Origin: a virus
Length of the DNA stretch: 64,000 nt
Reading direction: 5' to 3' (one strand)
IMG/VR virus record: IMGVR_UViG_3300043409_003130
Coordinates: 18,526-82,525 of that record
Numbering within the stretch: position 1 is the stretch's first letter; the number at the start of each line of letters is the position of its first letter. The notes under the pieces were generated by a model. That model did no database searches. It was not told the DNA's origin and saw nothing but the letters and a program-made list of their open reading frames with translations. Shown one piece after another: positions 44,053-52,377 of the stretch. The position numbers were made by a program, and so were the translations under genes.

Positions 44053-45348
44053 ATGCAAAATGATTTTATACAGTTACAAAACTTTATTGAAGAGATGAAA
44101 TCTAACTCTTCAGTCCTTATAAAGAAAGAGATTCTATTAAAATATGATTCTCCATTCTTAAGAAAAATATTTGAATATACCTATTCTCCATTTAAACAGT
44201 ACCATGTAACCTCTGCTAATCTTAAAAAGCGATCAGATCTAACCCTAGTATATAACTATAATGACTTATTTCAGTTACTTGATGATCTAAACGATAAGCA
44301 TGTGACTGGCCACACTGCAATTCAGTGTGTTAATGGTTTTATTGCAACATATCCGGAGTTCTCAAATGTCATCTATGATATTGTTGATCGTAATATAAAA
44401 ACCCGAGCAACGGCCACCCTAATTAATTCAGTTTTACCTGGAACAGTTCCAACTTTTAATGTAGCCTTGGCTGAAAAATTTGAATCTGCTGAAAAAAAGA
44501 TAGACTTTGAGACTCAAACCTGGTGGGCAAGCCGTAAACTTGATGGAGTCAGGTGTATTGCAGTTATCGATAAGGCTGGAGAAATAAAGTTTTTTTCCAG
44601 ACAAGGTAAAGAGTTTTTAACCTTGGCTAATCTAGCTACTGATCTTAAAAAATTAGGCTTAAGGTCAACTGTGCTGGACGGAGAAGTTTGCCTAATGCAA
44701 GAGTCTGGTCTTGAAGATTTTCAGGGTGTAATAAAAGAAATTGGTAAAAAAGATCACGTAATTAAGTCTCCAAAATATCATATATTTGACCTATTAACGC
44801 TTGATGAATTTGAAAAAGGTATTGGCGAAATATCATTAACTGCCAGGCTGGTAATAATAAGTAAACTATTTGAAGAGGTAGAACTTGAATTTGCCGAGCC
44901 ACTGTATCAGTTTAAAGTAGAGAGTCGTGATCATTTTGAAGTATTAGTAGCTGATGCATCAGCAATGGGCTATGAAGGTATAATGATTAGACATGATGTT
45001 GGGTATGAAGGCCGTCGCTCAAAAAATCTGTTAAAAGTTAAAAAGATGCATGATGCTGAGTATACAGTAACTGGACTAGATTCAGGTATAAATCGTATTA
45101 TTGATGCAGGTAAAGAGGTTGAAGAGGTTATGTTAAAGGCTGTAATCGTAGAGCATAAGGGCAATACGGTAAGAGTTGGTTCAGGTTTTAATCTTGAACA
45201 GCGCAGGTATTATCATCAAAACCCAAATGAAATTTTAGGTAAAATAATAACAGTACAATTTTTTGAAGAAAGTCAAGATATGAAAGGTAATTTTTCTCTC
45301 AGATTCCCAGTATTCAAAGGTATATACGGAAAAGCTAGAGAATTTTAA
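44053..45348 (+). CDS. ATP-dependent DNA ligase
   Basis: A 431-residue ligase that seals nicks using ATP. The adenylation motif is R161-K162-L-D-G-V-R (K162 is the AMP acceptor); motif III-like FFSRQGKEF, motif IIIa/IV LDGEVCL and EGIMIRHD, and motif V LLKVKKMHDAEY are all in order, followed by an OB domain with VIVEHKGNTVRVGSGF and ITVQFFE. The N-terminal 145 residues are a DNA-binding-type extension, as in T4 gp30, and shorter overall than gp30. First gene of the metabolism cluster; guanylate kinase follows after 3 nt. Confidence 0.93.
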   Translation: MQNDFIQLQNFIEEMKSNSSVLIKKEILLKYDSPFLRKIFEYTYSPFKQYHVTSANLKKRSDLTLVYNYNDLFQLLDDLNDKHVTGHTAIQCVNGFIATYPEFSNVIYDIVDRNIKTRATATLINSVLPGTVPTFNVALAEKFESAEKKIDFETQTWWASRKLDGVRCIAVIDKAGEIKFFSRQGKEFLTLANLATDLKKLGLRSTVLDGEVCLMQESGLEDFQGVIKEIGKKDHVIKSPKYHIFDLLTLDEFEKGIGEISLTARLVIISKLFEEVELEFAEPLYQFKVESRDHFEVLVADASAMGYEGIMIRHDVGYEGRRSKNLLKVKKMHDAEYTVTGLDSGINRIIDAGKEVEEVMLKAVIVEHKGNTVRVGSGFNLEQRRYYHQNPNEILGKIITVQFFEESQDMKGNFSLRFPVFKGIYGKAREF

Positions 45349-45351
45349 AAT

Positions 45352-45834
45352 ATGAAACACAAACGAATAATATTAGTAGGCAAGGCTGCAAGCGGCAAAG
45401 ACTATATTCGTAAAACATTTGAGGCTCAAGGTTTTAAATATGCAGTAAGCTATACAACTAGACCTCCAAGACCAGATGAAATAGGCGGTCAAGATTATTT
45501 TTTTATTAAACAGCCTGATGCACAGGACATGATTGATAAATGCGAATTTTATGAATGGGTTGCATTTAACGGATGGATTTATGGAACAACTAAAAAGCAG
45601 TTTTATAATGATGATATTTTTATTATGACACCATCTGGTTTAAATCAATTATCTGAAGATGATAGAAAAACATCAACCGTAATTTATTTAGATATTGATG
45701 AAGAGGTAAGAAAACAGAGATTACTGGAGAGAAAAATGCCAGGCGATTCAGTTGAGCGTAGACTTGAGGCTGATCGCGAAGATTTTAAAAACTTTAAAAA
45801 CTATAATATAAAAATAACAAATCAAAACTTTTAA
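45352..45834 (+). CDS. gmk: Guanylate kinase-like nucleoside monophosphate kinase
   Basis: A 160-residue P-loop kinase: Walker A G10-K-A-A-S-G-K16-D, then YAVSYTTRPPRPDEIGGQDYFF, the GMP-binding signature of guanylate kinase (S-Y-T-T-R-x-P-R-x-G/D-E-x-x-G-x-D-Y-x-F), and an arginine-rich lid (RKQRLLERKMPGDSVERR). Somewhat shorter than cellular Gmk (about 190-205 residues). It would convert (d)GMP to (d)GDP for DNA synthesis. Placed between ligase and an ssDNA-binding-type protein. Confidence 0.88.
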   Translation: MKHKRIILVGKAASGKDYIRKTFEAQGFKYAVSYTTRPPRPDEIGGQDYFFIKQPDAQDMIDKCEFYEWVAFNGWIYGTTKKQFYNDDIFIMTPSGLNQLSEDDRKTSTVIYLDIDEEVRKQRLLERKMPGDSVERRLEADREDFKNFKNYNIKITNQNF

Positions 45835-45835
45835 C

Positions 45836-46237
45836 ATGAGCAATTTTGAATTAACAGGGGTAATCATTGAGGCATTTCCAGCCCAAACATTTAACAAAGG
45901 ATTTCGTAAACGCGAATTTGTCGTTGAGACAGGGGATAAGTACCCGCAAAAAATACTATTTCAATTAGTACAAGAAAAATGCGATATGCTGGAGTCATTT
46001 GGTATCGGCGATACTGTTACTGTATCATTTAATCCAAAGGGCCGCGACTGGACTGATAAAACGGGTCAAGTAAAATATTTTACAACTCTTGAAGCTTGGA
46101 GAATTAGTGGTCAAAAAAGAGCAGAAATTGGAAACTCTTCTGATGATACCGACTTTGATGATATTCATACATCAGCACCTATTGCTAAATCAACAACACT
46201 ACTTGATGAGTTAACTGATGATGATTTACCTTTTTAG
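45836..46237 (+). CDS. DUF3127-like OB-fold protein, likely ssDNA-binding
   Basis: A 133-residue protein. 'FELTGVIIEAFPAQTFNKGF RKREFVVET' (read without the gap) with DKYPQKILFQL and GDTVTVSFNPKGRDW match the DUF3127 family, which is typical of Bacteroidota. The linker is acidic and the C-terminus is LDELTDDDLPF, very like the D-D-D-L/I-P-F tip of bacterial SSB that recruits partner proteins. I infer an SSB-like role in phage replication. Neighbours (ligase, kinase, exonuclease) agree. Confidence 0.75.
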   Translation: MSNFELTGVIIEAFPAQTFNKGFRKREFVVETGDKYPQKILFQLVQEKCDMLESFGIGDTVTVSFNPKGRDWTDKTGQVKYFTTLEAWRISGQKRAEIGNSSDDTDFDDIHTSAPIAKSTTLLDELTDDDLPF

Positions 46238-46246
46238 AATATAATC

Positions 46247-46879
46247 ATGAGGTTTGTAAGTATTGATATTGAGACAACTGGATTAGATCCAGAGTATTGT
46301 CAAATTCTTCAAATTGGTGCAGTTATTGAAGATACCGTAAATGTGGTACCGTTTGATCAACTGCCTAAATTTAAGTGTATTGTTGAGCACGCTAAATATA
46401 CTGGGCAAGCATTTGCGCTAGATATGAATCAACCTATTTTATCAATTCTAGCAAAATTACAAACTTCAAATAAAGAGGATCGACTTGCAATTAGAAGTGA
46501 GTATAATATTTTACCTGAATCACTGGTTGCCCAGTCTTTTTCAATGTGGCTAAACTCAAATGGGTTAGGTCCAGTCAATGAGACCACCAGTCAAATTAGC
46601 ATAACCGTTGCTGGCAAAAACTTTGCAACATTTGATAAATTATTTTTAGAAAAATTATCAGGTTGGTCAAATAAAATTCAAATCAGGCAGCGAATTATAG
46701 ATCCATCAATCTTATTAATGGATTGGCAGGTTGATAAAAGCTTACCTAATTTACAGACCTGTATGGATCGATGTAAATTAACACGCAAAGTAGCCCATGA
46801 GGCTCTGCAAGATGCACTCGATGTGGTTAGAGTTATCAGAACTGCAACCAATGATTACCGATCAACTGGTCAAATTTAA
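46247..46879 (+). CDS. DEDDh-type 3'-5' exonuclease (DnaQ-like)
   Basis: A 210-residue protein. ExoI is FVSIDIETTGLDP (D7, E9), ExoII is VAGKNFATFDKLFL (Asp), and ExoIII is HEALQDALDVVRVI with the His of the DEDDh subgroup. It is a stand-alone nuclease, comparable to proofreading epsilon subunits or RNase T/oligoribonuclease. Within the repair and replication cluster; follows the OB-fold gene by 9 nt. Confidence 0.85.
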   Translation: MRFVSIDIETTGLDPEYCQILQIGAVIEDTVNVVPFDQLPKFKCIVEHAKYTGQAFALDMNQPILSILAKLQTSNKEDRLAIRSEYNILPESLVAQSFSMWLNSNGLGPVNETTSQISITVAGKNFATFDKLFLEKLSGWSNKIQIRQRIIDPSILLMDWQVDKSLPNLQTCMDRCKLTRKVAHEALQDALDVVRVIRTATNDYRSTGQI

Positions 46880-46891
46880 TATATTTTGTAG

Positions 46892-46897
46892 TATAAT
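46892..46897 (+). promoter_or_regulatory. TATAAT-N6-ATG promoter (predicted leaderless)
   Basis: TAG-TATAAT-AATATT-ATG with exactly 6 nt between hexamer and the start codon of the UV endonuclease gene. Confidence 0.6.
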
Positions 46898-46903
46898 AAT
46901 ATT

Positions 46904-47878
46904 ATGAAAGATAATAATGTACGTTTGGGCTATTGTTGTATTAATTTATCATTAGCCAGTAGAAAAATTACAGCAAATCGTGGAATGATTAAGCGGACCT
47001 TTCAGGCAAAAGGTCAAGACTACTGTAGTTTATTAGCACACCAAAATATAAAAGATGTTCTTACTATTCTACGCTGGAATCTAACGCATGAAATCTATGT
47101 ATACCGAATATCAAGCGATATTTTTCCATGGATGTCAGAATATGAAATTCAAAAGCTTCCTAATTTTTCTGAAATTTTAAAGGATTTACAAAAGATTGGC
47201 GAGTTTGTAACCGCAAATGGTATACGCATATCAATGCACCCTGGCCAGTTTGATGTATTACCGTCTCCAAACGAGGCAGTCGTTAGAAAAACGCTAAAGG
47301 ATCTGGATCAGCACTGTGAAATTATGGATCTGATGGGCTTGCCATTAACACATGAGTTTCCAATTAATATCCATGTTGGCGGCACGTATGGTGATAAAGA
47401 GGCAGCAGCTGAGCGATTCTGTACTAACTTTGAAAAATTATCCGCAAATACAAAAAAGCGGCTTGTTGTTGAAAATGATGATAAAGAAACTCAATATTCA
47501 GTAGTTGACTTATATAATTTAATTTATAAAAAAATATCAACACCAATTACCTTTGACTTTCATCATCACCGATTCAATACCAGCGGGCTTACTGAAGAAG
47601 AGGCTTTAATTCTAGCCTCAACCACTTGGGGTAATGCTACTCAATTAACTCATTATTCAAGTTGCAAAAAAACATACGAAGATGCATCAGTAATTGCGCG
47701 GTCTCATGCGGACTATATTTATGAACAAATAAATACCTATAACCGTAAGTTTGATATCGAGCTTGAGTGTAAAATGAAAGACCTTGCCCTAATTAAATAT
47801 CGAATGTACTTTGCAAATCTACGTGAAACCTATTTACCGTTTGATGATAAAAGTATATTAGAAAAAAATCAATCCTAA
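46904..47878 (+). CDS. uvsE: UV damage endonuclease (UvdE/UvsE family)
   Basis: A 324-residue TIM-barrel endonuclease that nicks DNA 5' of UV lesions. Family motifs are all visible: RLGYCCINLSL at the start, 'ILRWNLTHEIYVYRISSDIFPW', ISMHPGQFDVLPSP, FPINIHVGGTYGDKEAAAERF, RLVVENDDKETQYSV, and ITFDFHHHRFN, which supply the His, Glu and Asp metal ligands. Full length for the family. It allows the phage to repair its own DNA without photolyase or UvrABC. The downstream Cys-rich gene begins right after its stop. Confidence 0.93.
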   Translation: MKDNNVRLGYCCINLSLASRKITANRGMIKRTFQAKGQDYCSLLAHQNIKDVLTILRWNLTHEIYVYRISSDIFPWMSEYEIQKLPNFSEILKDLQKIGEFVTANGIRISMHPGQFDVLPSPNEAVVRKTLKDLDQHCEIMDLMGLPLTHEFPINIHVGGTYGDKEAAAERFCTNFEKLSANTKKRLVVENDDKETQYSVVDLYNLIYKKISTPITFDFHHHRFNTSGLTEEEALILASTTWGNATQLTHYSSCKKTYEDASVIARSHADYIYEQINTYNRKFDIELECKMKDLALIKYRMYFANLRETYLPFDDKSILEKNQS

Positions 47879-48151
47879 ATGGATACAACTAACACAACAA
47901 CTGAAGACTGCGGCTGCGGTGGCTCTTCAACCATAAAGACTCCACAGCCAACAATTCTTTCTAAAATAATAAATAAGGTATTTGTTTCAGAATCTACTAA
48001 AAATCATAGGCTTTCTATTTGTAAAACGTGTGATCACTTTGACTCAACCTTTACCCGATGTAGACTGTGTGGCTGTTTTTTAGAAGCAAAAACTCGGCTT
48101 CAAGGCTTTCACTGTGCACTTGATCAAATCGGAGAAACTCCATTATGGTAA
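47879..48151 (+). CDS. Small zinc-ribbon-type protein
   Basis: A 90-residue Cys-rich protein: a CGCGG near residue 11, then C-x2-C ... C-x2-C-x-C (ICKTCDHFDSTFTRCRLCGC) followed by KTRLQGFHC, a two-pair zinc site. Similar small zinc-ribbon proteins with the C-G-C-x-x-x-x-K-T ending are frequent in phages and have no known role. It starts 1 nt after the UV endonuclease stop and is followed by a terminator. Confidence 0.6.
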   Translation: MDTTNTTTEDCGCGGSSTIKTPQPTILSKIINKVFVSESTKNHRLSICKTCDHFDSTFTRCRLCGCFLEAKTRLQGFHCALDQIGETPLW

Positions 48152-48164
48152 TCTTTAAAAACTT

Positions 48165-48188
48165 AAAAAGGGACGTACGTCCCTTTTT
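48165..48188. terminator. Bidirectional terminator
   Basis: AAAAAGGGACGTACGTCCCTTTTT, a perfect palindrome with T and A runs, lies between the zinc-ribbon gene and the convergent DUF4494-like gene. Confidence 0.85.
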
Positions 48189-48192
48189 TTAA

Positions 48193-48390
48193 TTACTCAA
48201 TTAGTCCCAATATTTTAGACTCCTGAACTGCCTCTAATTGGCAAGGCGAAATTCCTTGACCAAATCGATCCATTAATTTTTGTTCAGCTTCCCCAACTGA
48301 TGAGGCCTGTACTAAATATTGTTCTCTAATTTTTTTGGTTTTGCCATTGTCATCTTCTGACTCAAAGCGTAGTTTTGCTAAATAATACAT
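48193..48390 (-). CDS. DUF4494-like small protein
   Basis: A 65-residue protein: YYLAKLRFESEDDNGKTKKI, REQYLVQASSVGEAEQKLMD. The order Y-x-A-K/V-x-x-F/Y-E, D-x-G-K-x-K-K, E-x-Y-L-V-x-A-x-S-x-x-E-A-E is that of DUF4494, a small family found in Bacteroidota. Function unknown. It supports the host assignment. Confidence 0.65.
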   Translation of the reverse strand: MYYLAKLRFESEDDNGKTKKIREQYLVQASSVGEAEQKLMDRFGQGISPCQLEAVQESKILGLIE

Positions 48391-48443
48391 ATTTTAAGTT
48401 TTGATTTGATATGTTTTACTTGAAACGGCTAACCAGTTTTAAA

Positions 48444-48911
48444 TTAATTATTCCAATTTGGATTGGCAATAATTAACATGCCATCTTCAATTCTAGGAAT
48501 TTTGCCAAGATCGTTATAATCAGCATAATCAATTTCGTCTTGGCTAAATTTTTGACCGTTGAACATAATGTATTCTCCAGCGGGTGTAGCAAAATCATCA
48601 TTACCTCGGTGGCTGTGTCCTTGACCCTTTACTGAATCATCAGAGGCTTGATCAATAGAAGGTTTCATAAATCTATTAAAAAGGCCCTCTTTTACTGACT
48701 TATTAGAGTCCTTGATATTATTCTTTTTTGCAAACTGTTTTGCCTTTGCGATTGCTTGTCCTTTTGTCATACCGCCCTTTTGATATTGAGCAACTTTTGC
48801 ATCAATAAAATCAGTATCACCATCGGCATCTTGATCAACTTTCTTTTTCTTAATTGGCATATTGTCAAAAGCTTTTTCAAACTTTTCAAAAATTTCAACG
48901 TATTTTTTCAT
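48444..48911 (-). CDS. Putative packaged protein with EF-hand-like loop
   Basis: A 155-residue protein. The start MKKYVEIFEKFEKAFD resembles the capsid-targeting peptide. Residues 26-37 read D-Q-D-A-D-G-D-T-D-F-I-D, an EF-hand/dockerin-type calcium loop, followed by a Lys-rich helix (VAQYQKGGMTKGQAIAKAKQ). The C-terminal part is acidic with aromatic residues. The TATAAATAAC late promoter lies upstream. No enzyme motif is visible. Confidence 0.55.
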   Translation of the reverse strand: MKKYVEIFEKFEKAFDNMPIKKKKVDQDADGDTDFIDAKVAQYQKGGMTKGQAIAKAKQFAKKNNIKDSNKSVKEGLFNRFMKPSIDQASDDSVKGQGHSHRGNDDFATPAGEYIMFNGQKFSQDEIDYADYNDLGKIPRIEDGMLIIANPNWNN

Positions 48912-48937
48912 TTGTTTTTGGTATATTTTTATAAAGT

Positions 48938-48945
48938 TATTTATA
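48938..48945 (-). promoter_or_regulatory. Late promoter TATAAATA (minus strand)
   Basis: On the minus strand TATAAATAAC lies 26 nt before the ATG of the EF-hand-like packaged protein gene. Confidence 0.65.
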
Positions 48946-49021
48946 TAATGCCTAAATAAATTATGCTAATTAATATATGCCGGAAGTTCAGCGATAAATA
49001 TCTAAAAGAATATTAAGAGTT

Positions 49022-50086
49022 TTGAAGAATATTAAATCATTTACTGACTTTTTACAAATAAATGAAATGGGTGGCTGGGCAACAACTAAAACGCAGGGAA
49101 CCAAAATAACGCCGGCTGTTTTACAGGAGGCAATTGGGGTTCTTAAAAATATTTTTGACGATTTTAATCAATGGGCCCAGGCTCATGGTTTTGATTCATT
49201 AACCGTAGTTGGTCCTGGCGGATCAGGCGTCTATTTTAAAAAGGATCTTGAAGAGAATCCAGAAAAGGCATATGGTGATGTTGATATTCTTGTAATGTAT
49301 CCACTCAATGAACCTCAAGGCCGCCGAGCTGAAATTGATACTCTTAAAAAATATAATGGTCTTTTTTTACAGTGGTTAGCCAAGACAACTCGTCCTGACC
49401 TAGATAAAGAAGAAACCGGTGCCATCTCTGATGGTACTCTTAAGTTAGTCATAAATTTAAAGGATGGACCTGTGCAAGTTGATATTATTTCAACATTTAA
49501 TTACTCATCAGATTGGGCAAAAGCCCGATATACGCCAATTCGGGGTATTAAAGGCTTTGTTGTTGGTTTCTTATATCAAGCATTTGGTAATGCGCTTGAT
49601 GTTTCGGTAACTGATCGTGGCGTGGTTGCCAAGATTAAGGGCGGCGAGCTGGTTAATCCATTATTACGTAAGGGAGTTGAAGAGAGAATTGTCACCAGAG
49701 ATTTTAACCGGTTCCTAGCCCAGCTTGCAGAATTCACTGATGAATTTACGCGTGGAGAGAAGCGAGCAGTTCAGCTTGATCAATACTTGCAACAACATCC
49801 TGGTATTGATGTGACAGACTTAAGTCTTGAACAGATTTGCAATGGTATTTTGGGATTTGCCAGAACGCTAGATCAAAATGGTACATTCGAGCTTCCTAAA
49901 TCTAAATACAAGAACTCTCAAGAATTCTTACAGGAAGTTGTCAATATTTACAAAATAAAAATAGACAAGCACACGTCTTCGTCTAAATATAACAAGGCTG
50001 AAACCGATCTAGCTCATCAACAGCGAGCTAAGGTTATGAGTGATGCCGAAACCGCTTTTGAGTATGTTAGTAAAAAACTAGCATGA
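49022..50086 (+). CDS. Nucleotidyltransferase-like protein with capsid-targeting-type N-terminus
   Basis: A 354-residue protein starting with TTG (TTG AAG AAT ATT), which is chosen because the resulting MKNIKSFTDFLQINE|MGG is an excellent capsid-targeting peptide and no in-frame ATG precedes it. The motif VVGPGGSGVYF (G67-S68), then Y-G-D86-V-D88-I-L-V, and V-Q-V-D154-I-I is the nucleotidyltransferase metal triad. The rest is helical with basic patches (RKGVEERIVTRDFNRFLAQL). Substrate unknown. A GATAAATATC-TAAAAG element at about 48991 is a probable late promoter. It overlaps the phosphoesterase gene by 4 nt. Confidence 0.68.
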   Translation: MKNIKSFTDFLQINEMGGWATTKTQGTKITPAVLQEAIGVLKNIFDDFNQWAQAHGFDSLTVVGPGGSGVYFKKDLEENPEKAYGDVDILVMYPLNEPQGRRAEIDTLKKYNGLFLQWLAKTTRPDLDKEETGAISDGTLKLVINLKDGPVQVDIISTFNYSSDWAKARYTPIRGIKGFVVGFLYQAFGNALDVSVTDRGVVAKIKGGELVNPLLRKGVEERIVTRDFNRFLAQLAEFTDEFTRGEKRAVQLDQYLQQHPGIDVTDLSLEQICNGILGFARTLDQNGTFELPKSKYKNSQEFLQEVVNIYKIKIDKHTSSSKYNKAETDLAHQQRAKVMSDAETAFEYVSKKLA

Positions 50087-50724
50087 GCATACAAATACCT
50101 CCCAATAAAATATACGACCCAGCCAAGACCTGGTTTATAAGTGATCCACATTTTGATCATAGTAATGTTTTAAGATTTGAGGAAGGTTTCCATAACTTTA
50201 AGTCAATTGAAGAGCATGATAATGAAATAATTGCTCGTTGGAATTCAGTAGTACAGGAAGATGACACTGTTTTTTTCCTAGGTGATGCTTCAATGTATCG
50301 AATTAAATTGAGTTATCTTAAATGGATTTTTAGTCAGCTTAATGGAAATATTATTTGGTTAAAGGGTAATCATGATACTCATATAACTGACATGTGGTTT
50401 AGAGAACTTAGTGAAGCCTCAAAGATTATAGAGTTTAAAGAGTATGATGAGATTTTCTTTCCTGATTCTGACCAACAGATAGGATATCGAAGGCTTGTTC
50501 TATTCCACTATCCAATTCTTGAATTTAATGGAAAGCACCATGGTGCATATCATTTATACGGTCACTCACACACAATTGTGCACCCAATAAAAAATGCCTA
50601 TTCAGTATGTACCTGCTTGACTGATTATACACCAGTAAATTTTGAATGGGTTAAACAAACAATACAGAAACACAATGAAGGACTTAATAGACTTGGGGAA
50701 CTTAGTGTTCACCCAACTAGTTAA
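50083..50724 (+). CDS. Calcineurin-like metallophosphoesterase
   Basis: A 213-residue protein with the full metal-binding set: TWFISDPHFDHSNVLRF (D-x-H), DDTVFFLGDASM (G-D), IIWLKGNHDTH (G-N-H-D), and LFHYPILEF plus LYGHSHT (G-H-x-H). Small stand-alone phosphoesterases of this type are common in phages; the substrate (phosphodiester or phosphomonoester) is not evident. Coupled to the upstream nucleotidyltransferase by a 4-nt overlap, so the pair might add and remove a nucleotide-type modification. Confidence 0.88.
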   Translation: MSIQIPPNKIYDPAKTWFISDPHFDHSNVLRFEEGFHNFKSIEEHDNEIIARWNSVVQEDDTVFFLGDASMYRIKLSYLKWIFSQLNGNIIWLKGNHDTHITDMWFRELSEASKIIEFKEYDEIFFPDSDQQIGYRRLVLFHYPILEFNGKHHGAYHLYGHSHTIVHPIKNAYSVCTCLTDYTPVNFEWVKQTIQKHNEGLNRLGELSVHPTS

Positions 50725-51034
50725 AGAGCACGGTGAACTTGAAGAGTCACGTATGCTATTTTTATACGGGGTAACAACGTCAACCCGATGGGCTATATTA
50801 GATTCAGCAAAATGGGTACTAATTGACCGTGATGGTCTACTATATAATTTTGAAGATTCTGTATTGGCTGACCTGGCTAATACTTGGACCACTATTTCTG
50901 AATCAATGAAAGCTGCTAATGTAAAAAAATATTTAGATAAAGAGCGGTCAAATTATGAAAGTTCGCAGCCTAAACCTGGAGAGATTCGGGAATGGTTCGG
51001 TCAAGAGACTCCATGGAGAGAAATTAATCTTTAA
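50675..51034 (+). CDS. Hypothetical protein overlapping the phosphoesterase gene
   Basis: A 119-residue protein from the ATG at 50675 (another in-frame ATG at 50642 would extend it by 11 residues deeper into the phosphoesterase gene). Helical N-terminal half (DLIDLGNLVFTQLVKEHGEL), a strand pair (KWVLIDRDGLLYNF) and a polar C-terminus EIREWFGQETPWREINL. No family recognised. The overlap of 50 nt or more in a different frame is notable. Confidence 0.5.
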   Translation: MKDLIDLGNLVFTQLVKEHGELEESRMLFLYGVTTSTRWAILDSAKWVLIDRDGLLYNFEDSVLADLANTWTTISESMKAANVKKYLDKERSNYESSQPKPGEIREWFGQETPWREINL

Positions 51035-51044
51035 TAAAAAACAT

Positions 51045-51152
51045 ATGAAAACTTTCCTAAATAAAGCAGTTGACTGTATTGGTATTACATTAATGATTAC
51101 TGTAGTAGTTATTGGAATAGTATCTGAAATACTAAATATTATGCAATATTAA
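51045..51152 (+). CDS. Tiny single-span membrane protein
   Basis: A 35-residue frame starting at the ATG 51045, 10 nt after the previous stop: a short basic head MKTFLNKAVD, a membrane helix CIGITLMITVVVIGIVSEIL, and the tail NIMQY. Size and shape fit small phage membrane peptides. Its end overlaps the end of the convergent hydrolase gene by 14 nt. Coding status is plausible but unproven. Confidence 0.42.
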   Translation: MKTFLNKAVDCIGITLMITVVVIGIVSEILNIMQY

Positions 51153-52362
51153 ACTTATCACTGGCCGCAACTGCATGACTTCGATGGCTACTTGCTGTGC
51201 CACCTGCATTAACATCTGCAAAAAATTCAGCAGCGTCAGTTTTATCAGTAAATGTTGGAAAGCTTGATGCGGGTTTTCCTTTTGTTGCAAATGCTACTGC
51301 AATCTCTGCCGCTACATTAGGATCGTTTACCAAATCCGGATTGCCAACTAGGTCTTTACCTATTATATTTCCGTATTTTTTATAATTAGCTCTACCAGTT
51401 AACTGATTAAATCCGCGGCCTCTATATAGGTAGCCGTCTCCGCTTGACACTGGTCCATTACCAATAATATTTGCATAAACCAAATTAAAAAAATCTTCCG
51501 GCTTATTCTTAAGATCATCTAATTCTGAATCAGATAAGCTGCTAACTCTACTTCCAAATACTTCTTTAATTCTTGAGTTTGAGGTTGTGTCATACGGAAC
51601 TTCACTTTTAGGTTTAAAATTACACTCTTTTGAAATTACGGATAGAATACCTATTTGGGTAAGCGGGTCAGTTATTCCATTATCGGTCAGCGCGCTAATT
51701 AATAATGAAATATTTTCTTTTTGATTTGCGTCAAAGTTTCCAGAGCTAATATCAATATTACCAGTAGATTGGGAACCACCGCTCGTGGTAGATTTAGTAG
51801 ACTTGTCTAAATCACTTTGGCTAAAATTCTTCTCTTTTAGCTTTTCAATTAATCGCTTAATTAAATCTGCATTAATTAATACTTCATCGCCTCCAGAGGT
51901 TTCAGTAGATTGTGGCAAATTAAGTTTATCAATATATTCGGCTGGATCAACCACCTCATTATTTACAGTAACTGTAAAATGTAAATGTGGCCCTGTTGAA
52001 TTTCCTTTTCCTATATCGTTAGCACCTCCGCCGCTTAATCCAATAACTTGACCTTGTTTAACTTGATCACCGGTACTTACATCAACCTGTTTAATATGAC
52101 AATAACCGGTTATAATATTATTAGCATGTTTAATTCTAATAGTTCCACCGCACATACTATTACCATTTATATTAGCAACAATTACCTCTCCGTCAGCTGG
52201 TGAACTAACTGGCGTTCCAGATGCAGTCGCCAAATCAACACCATTATGCGGACGTGATGTCCTGGGTTCCCCAAATGGATGAGTTACATTAAAAACCGGT
52301 AATGGAGACATTAGGGTTGACTCATTAAGTGTTTTTATAAATTTGTTAAAACTGCTTATCAT
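51139..52362 (-). CDS. Virion-type peptidoglycan hydrolase: M23 endopeptidase plus GH19-like muramidase/chitinase fold
   Basis: A 407-residue protein. MISSFNKFIKTLNE|ST is a capsid-targeting-type start. Residues 30-140 are an M23 (LytM) domain: H39-N-G-V-D43, later YCHI near 88 and GPHLHF with H126 and H128 as zinc ligands. A helix module VLINADLIKRLIEKLKEKNF (161-180) is shared with the neighbouring amidase. Residues 215-400 carry a GH19-type lysozyme/chitinase fold: YRGRGFNQLTGRANYKKYG and the Glu of SVISKECNFKP. Two different cell-wall cleavages in one packaged protein suggest use at entry, lysis, or both. Confidence 0.83.
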   Translation of the reverse strand: MISSFNKFIKTLNESTLMSPLPVFNVTHPFGEPRTSRPHNGVDLATASGTPVSSPADGEVIVANINGNSMCGGTIRIKHANNIITGYCHIKQVDVSTGDQVKQGQVIGLSGGGANDIGKGNSTGPHLHFTVTVNNEVVDPAEYIDKLNLPQSTETSGGDEVLINADLIKRLIEKLKEKNFSQSDLDKSTKSTTSGGSQSTGNIDISSGNFDANQKENISLLISALTDNGITDPLTQIGILSVISKECNFKPKSEVPYDTTSNSRIKEVFGSRVSSLSDSELDDLKNKPEDFFNLVYANIIGNGPVSSGDGYLYRGRGFNQLTGRANYKKYGNIIGKDLVGNPDLVNDPNVAAEIAVAFATKGKPASSFPTFTDKTDAAEFFADVNAGGTASSHRSHAVAASDKFNIA

Positions 52363-52377
52363 TTAATTTATTTATTT

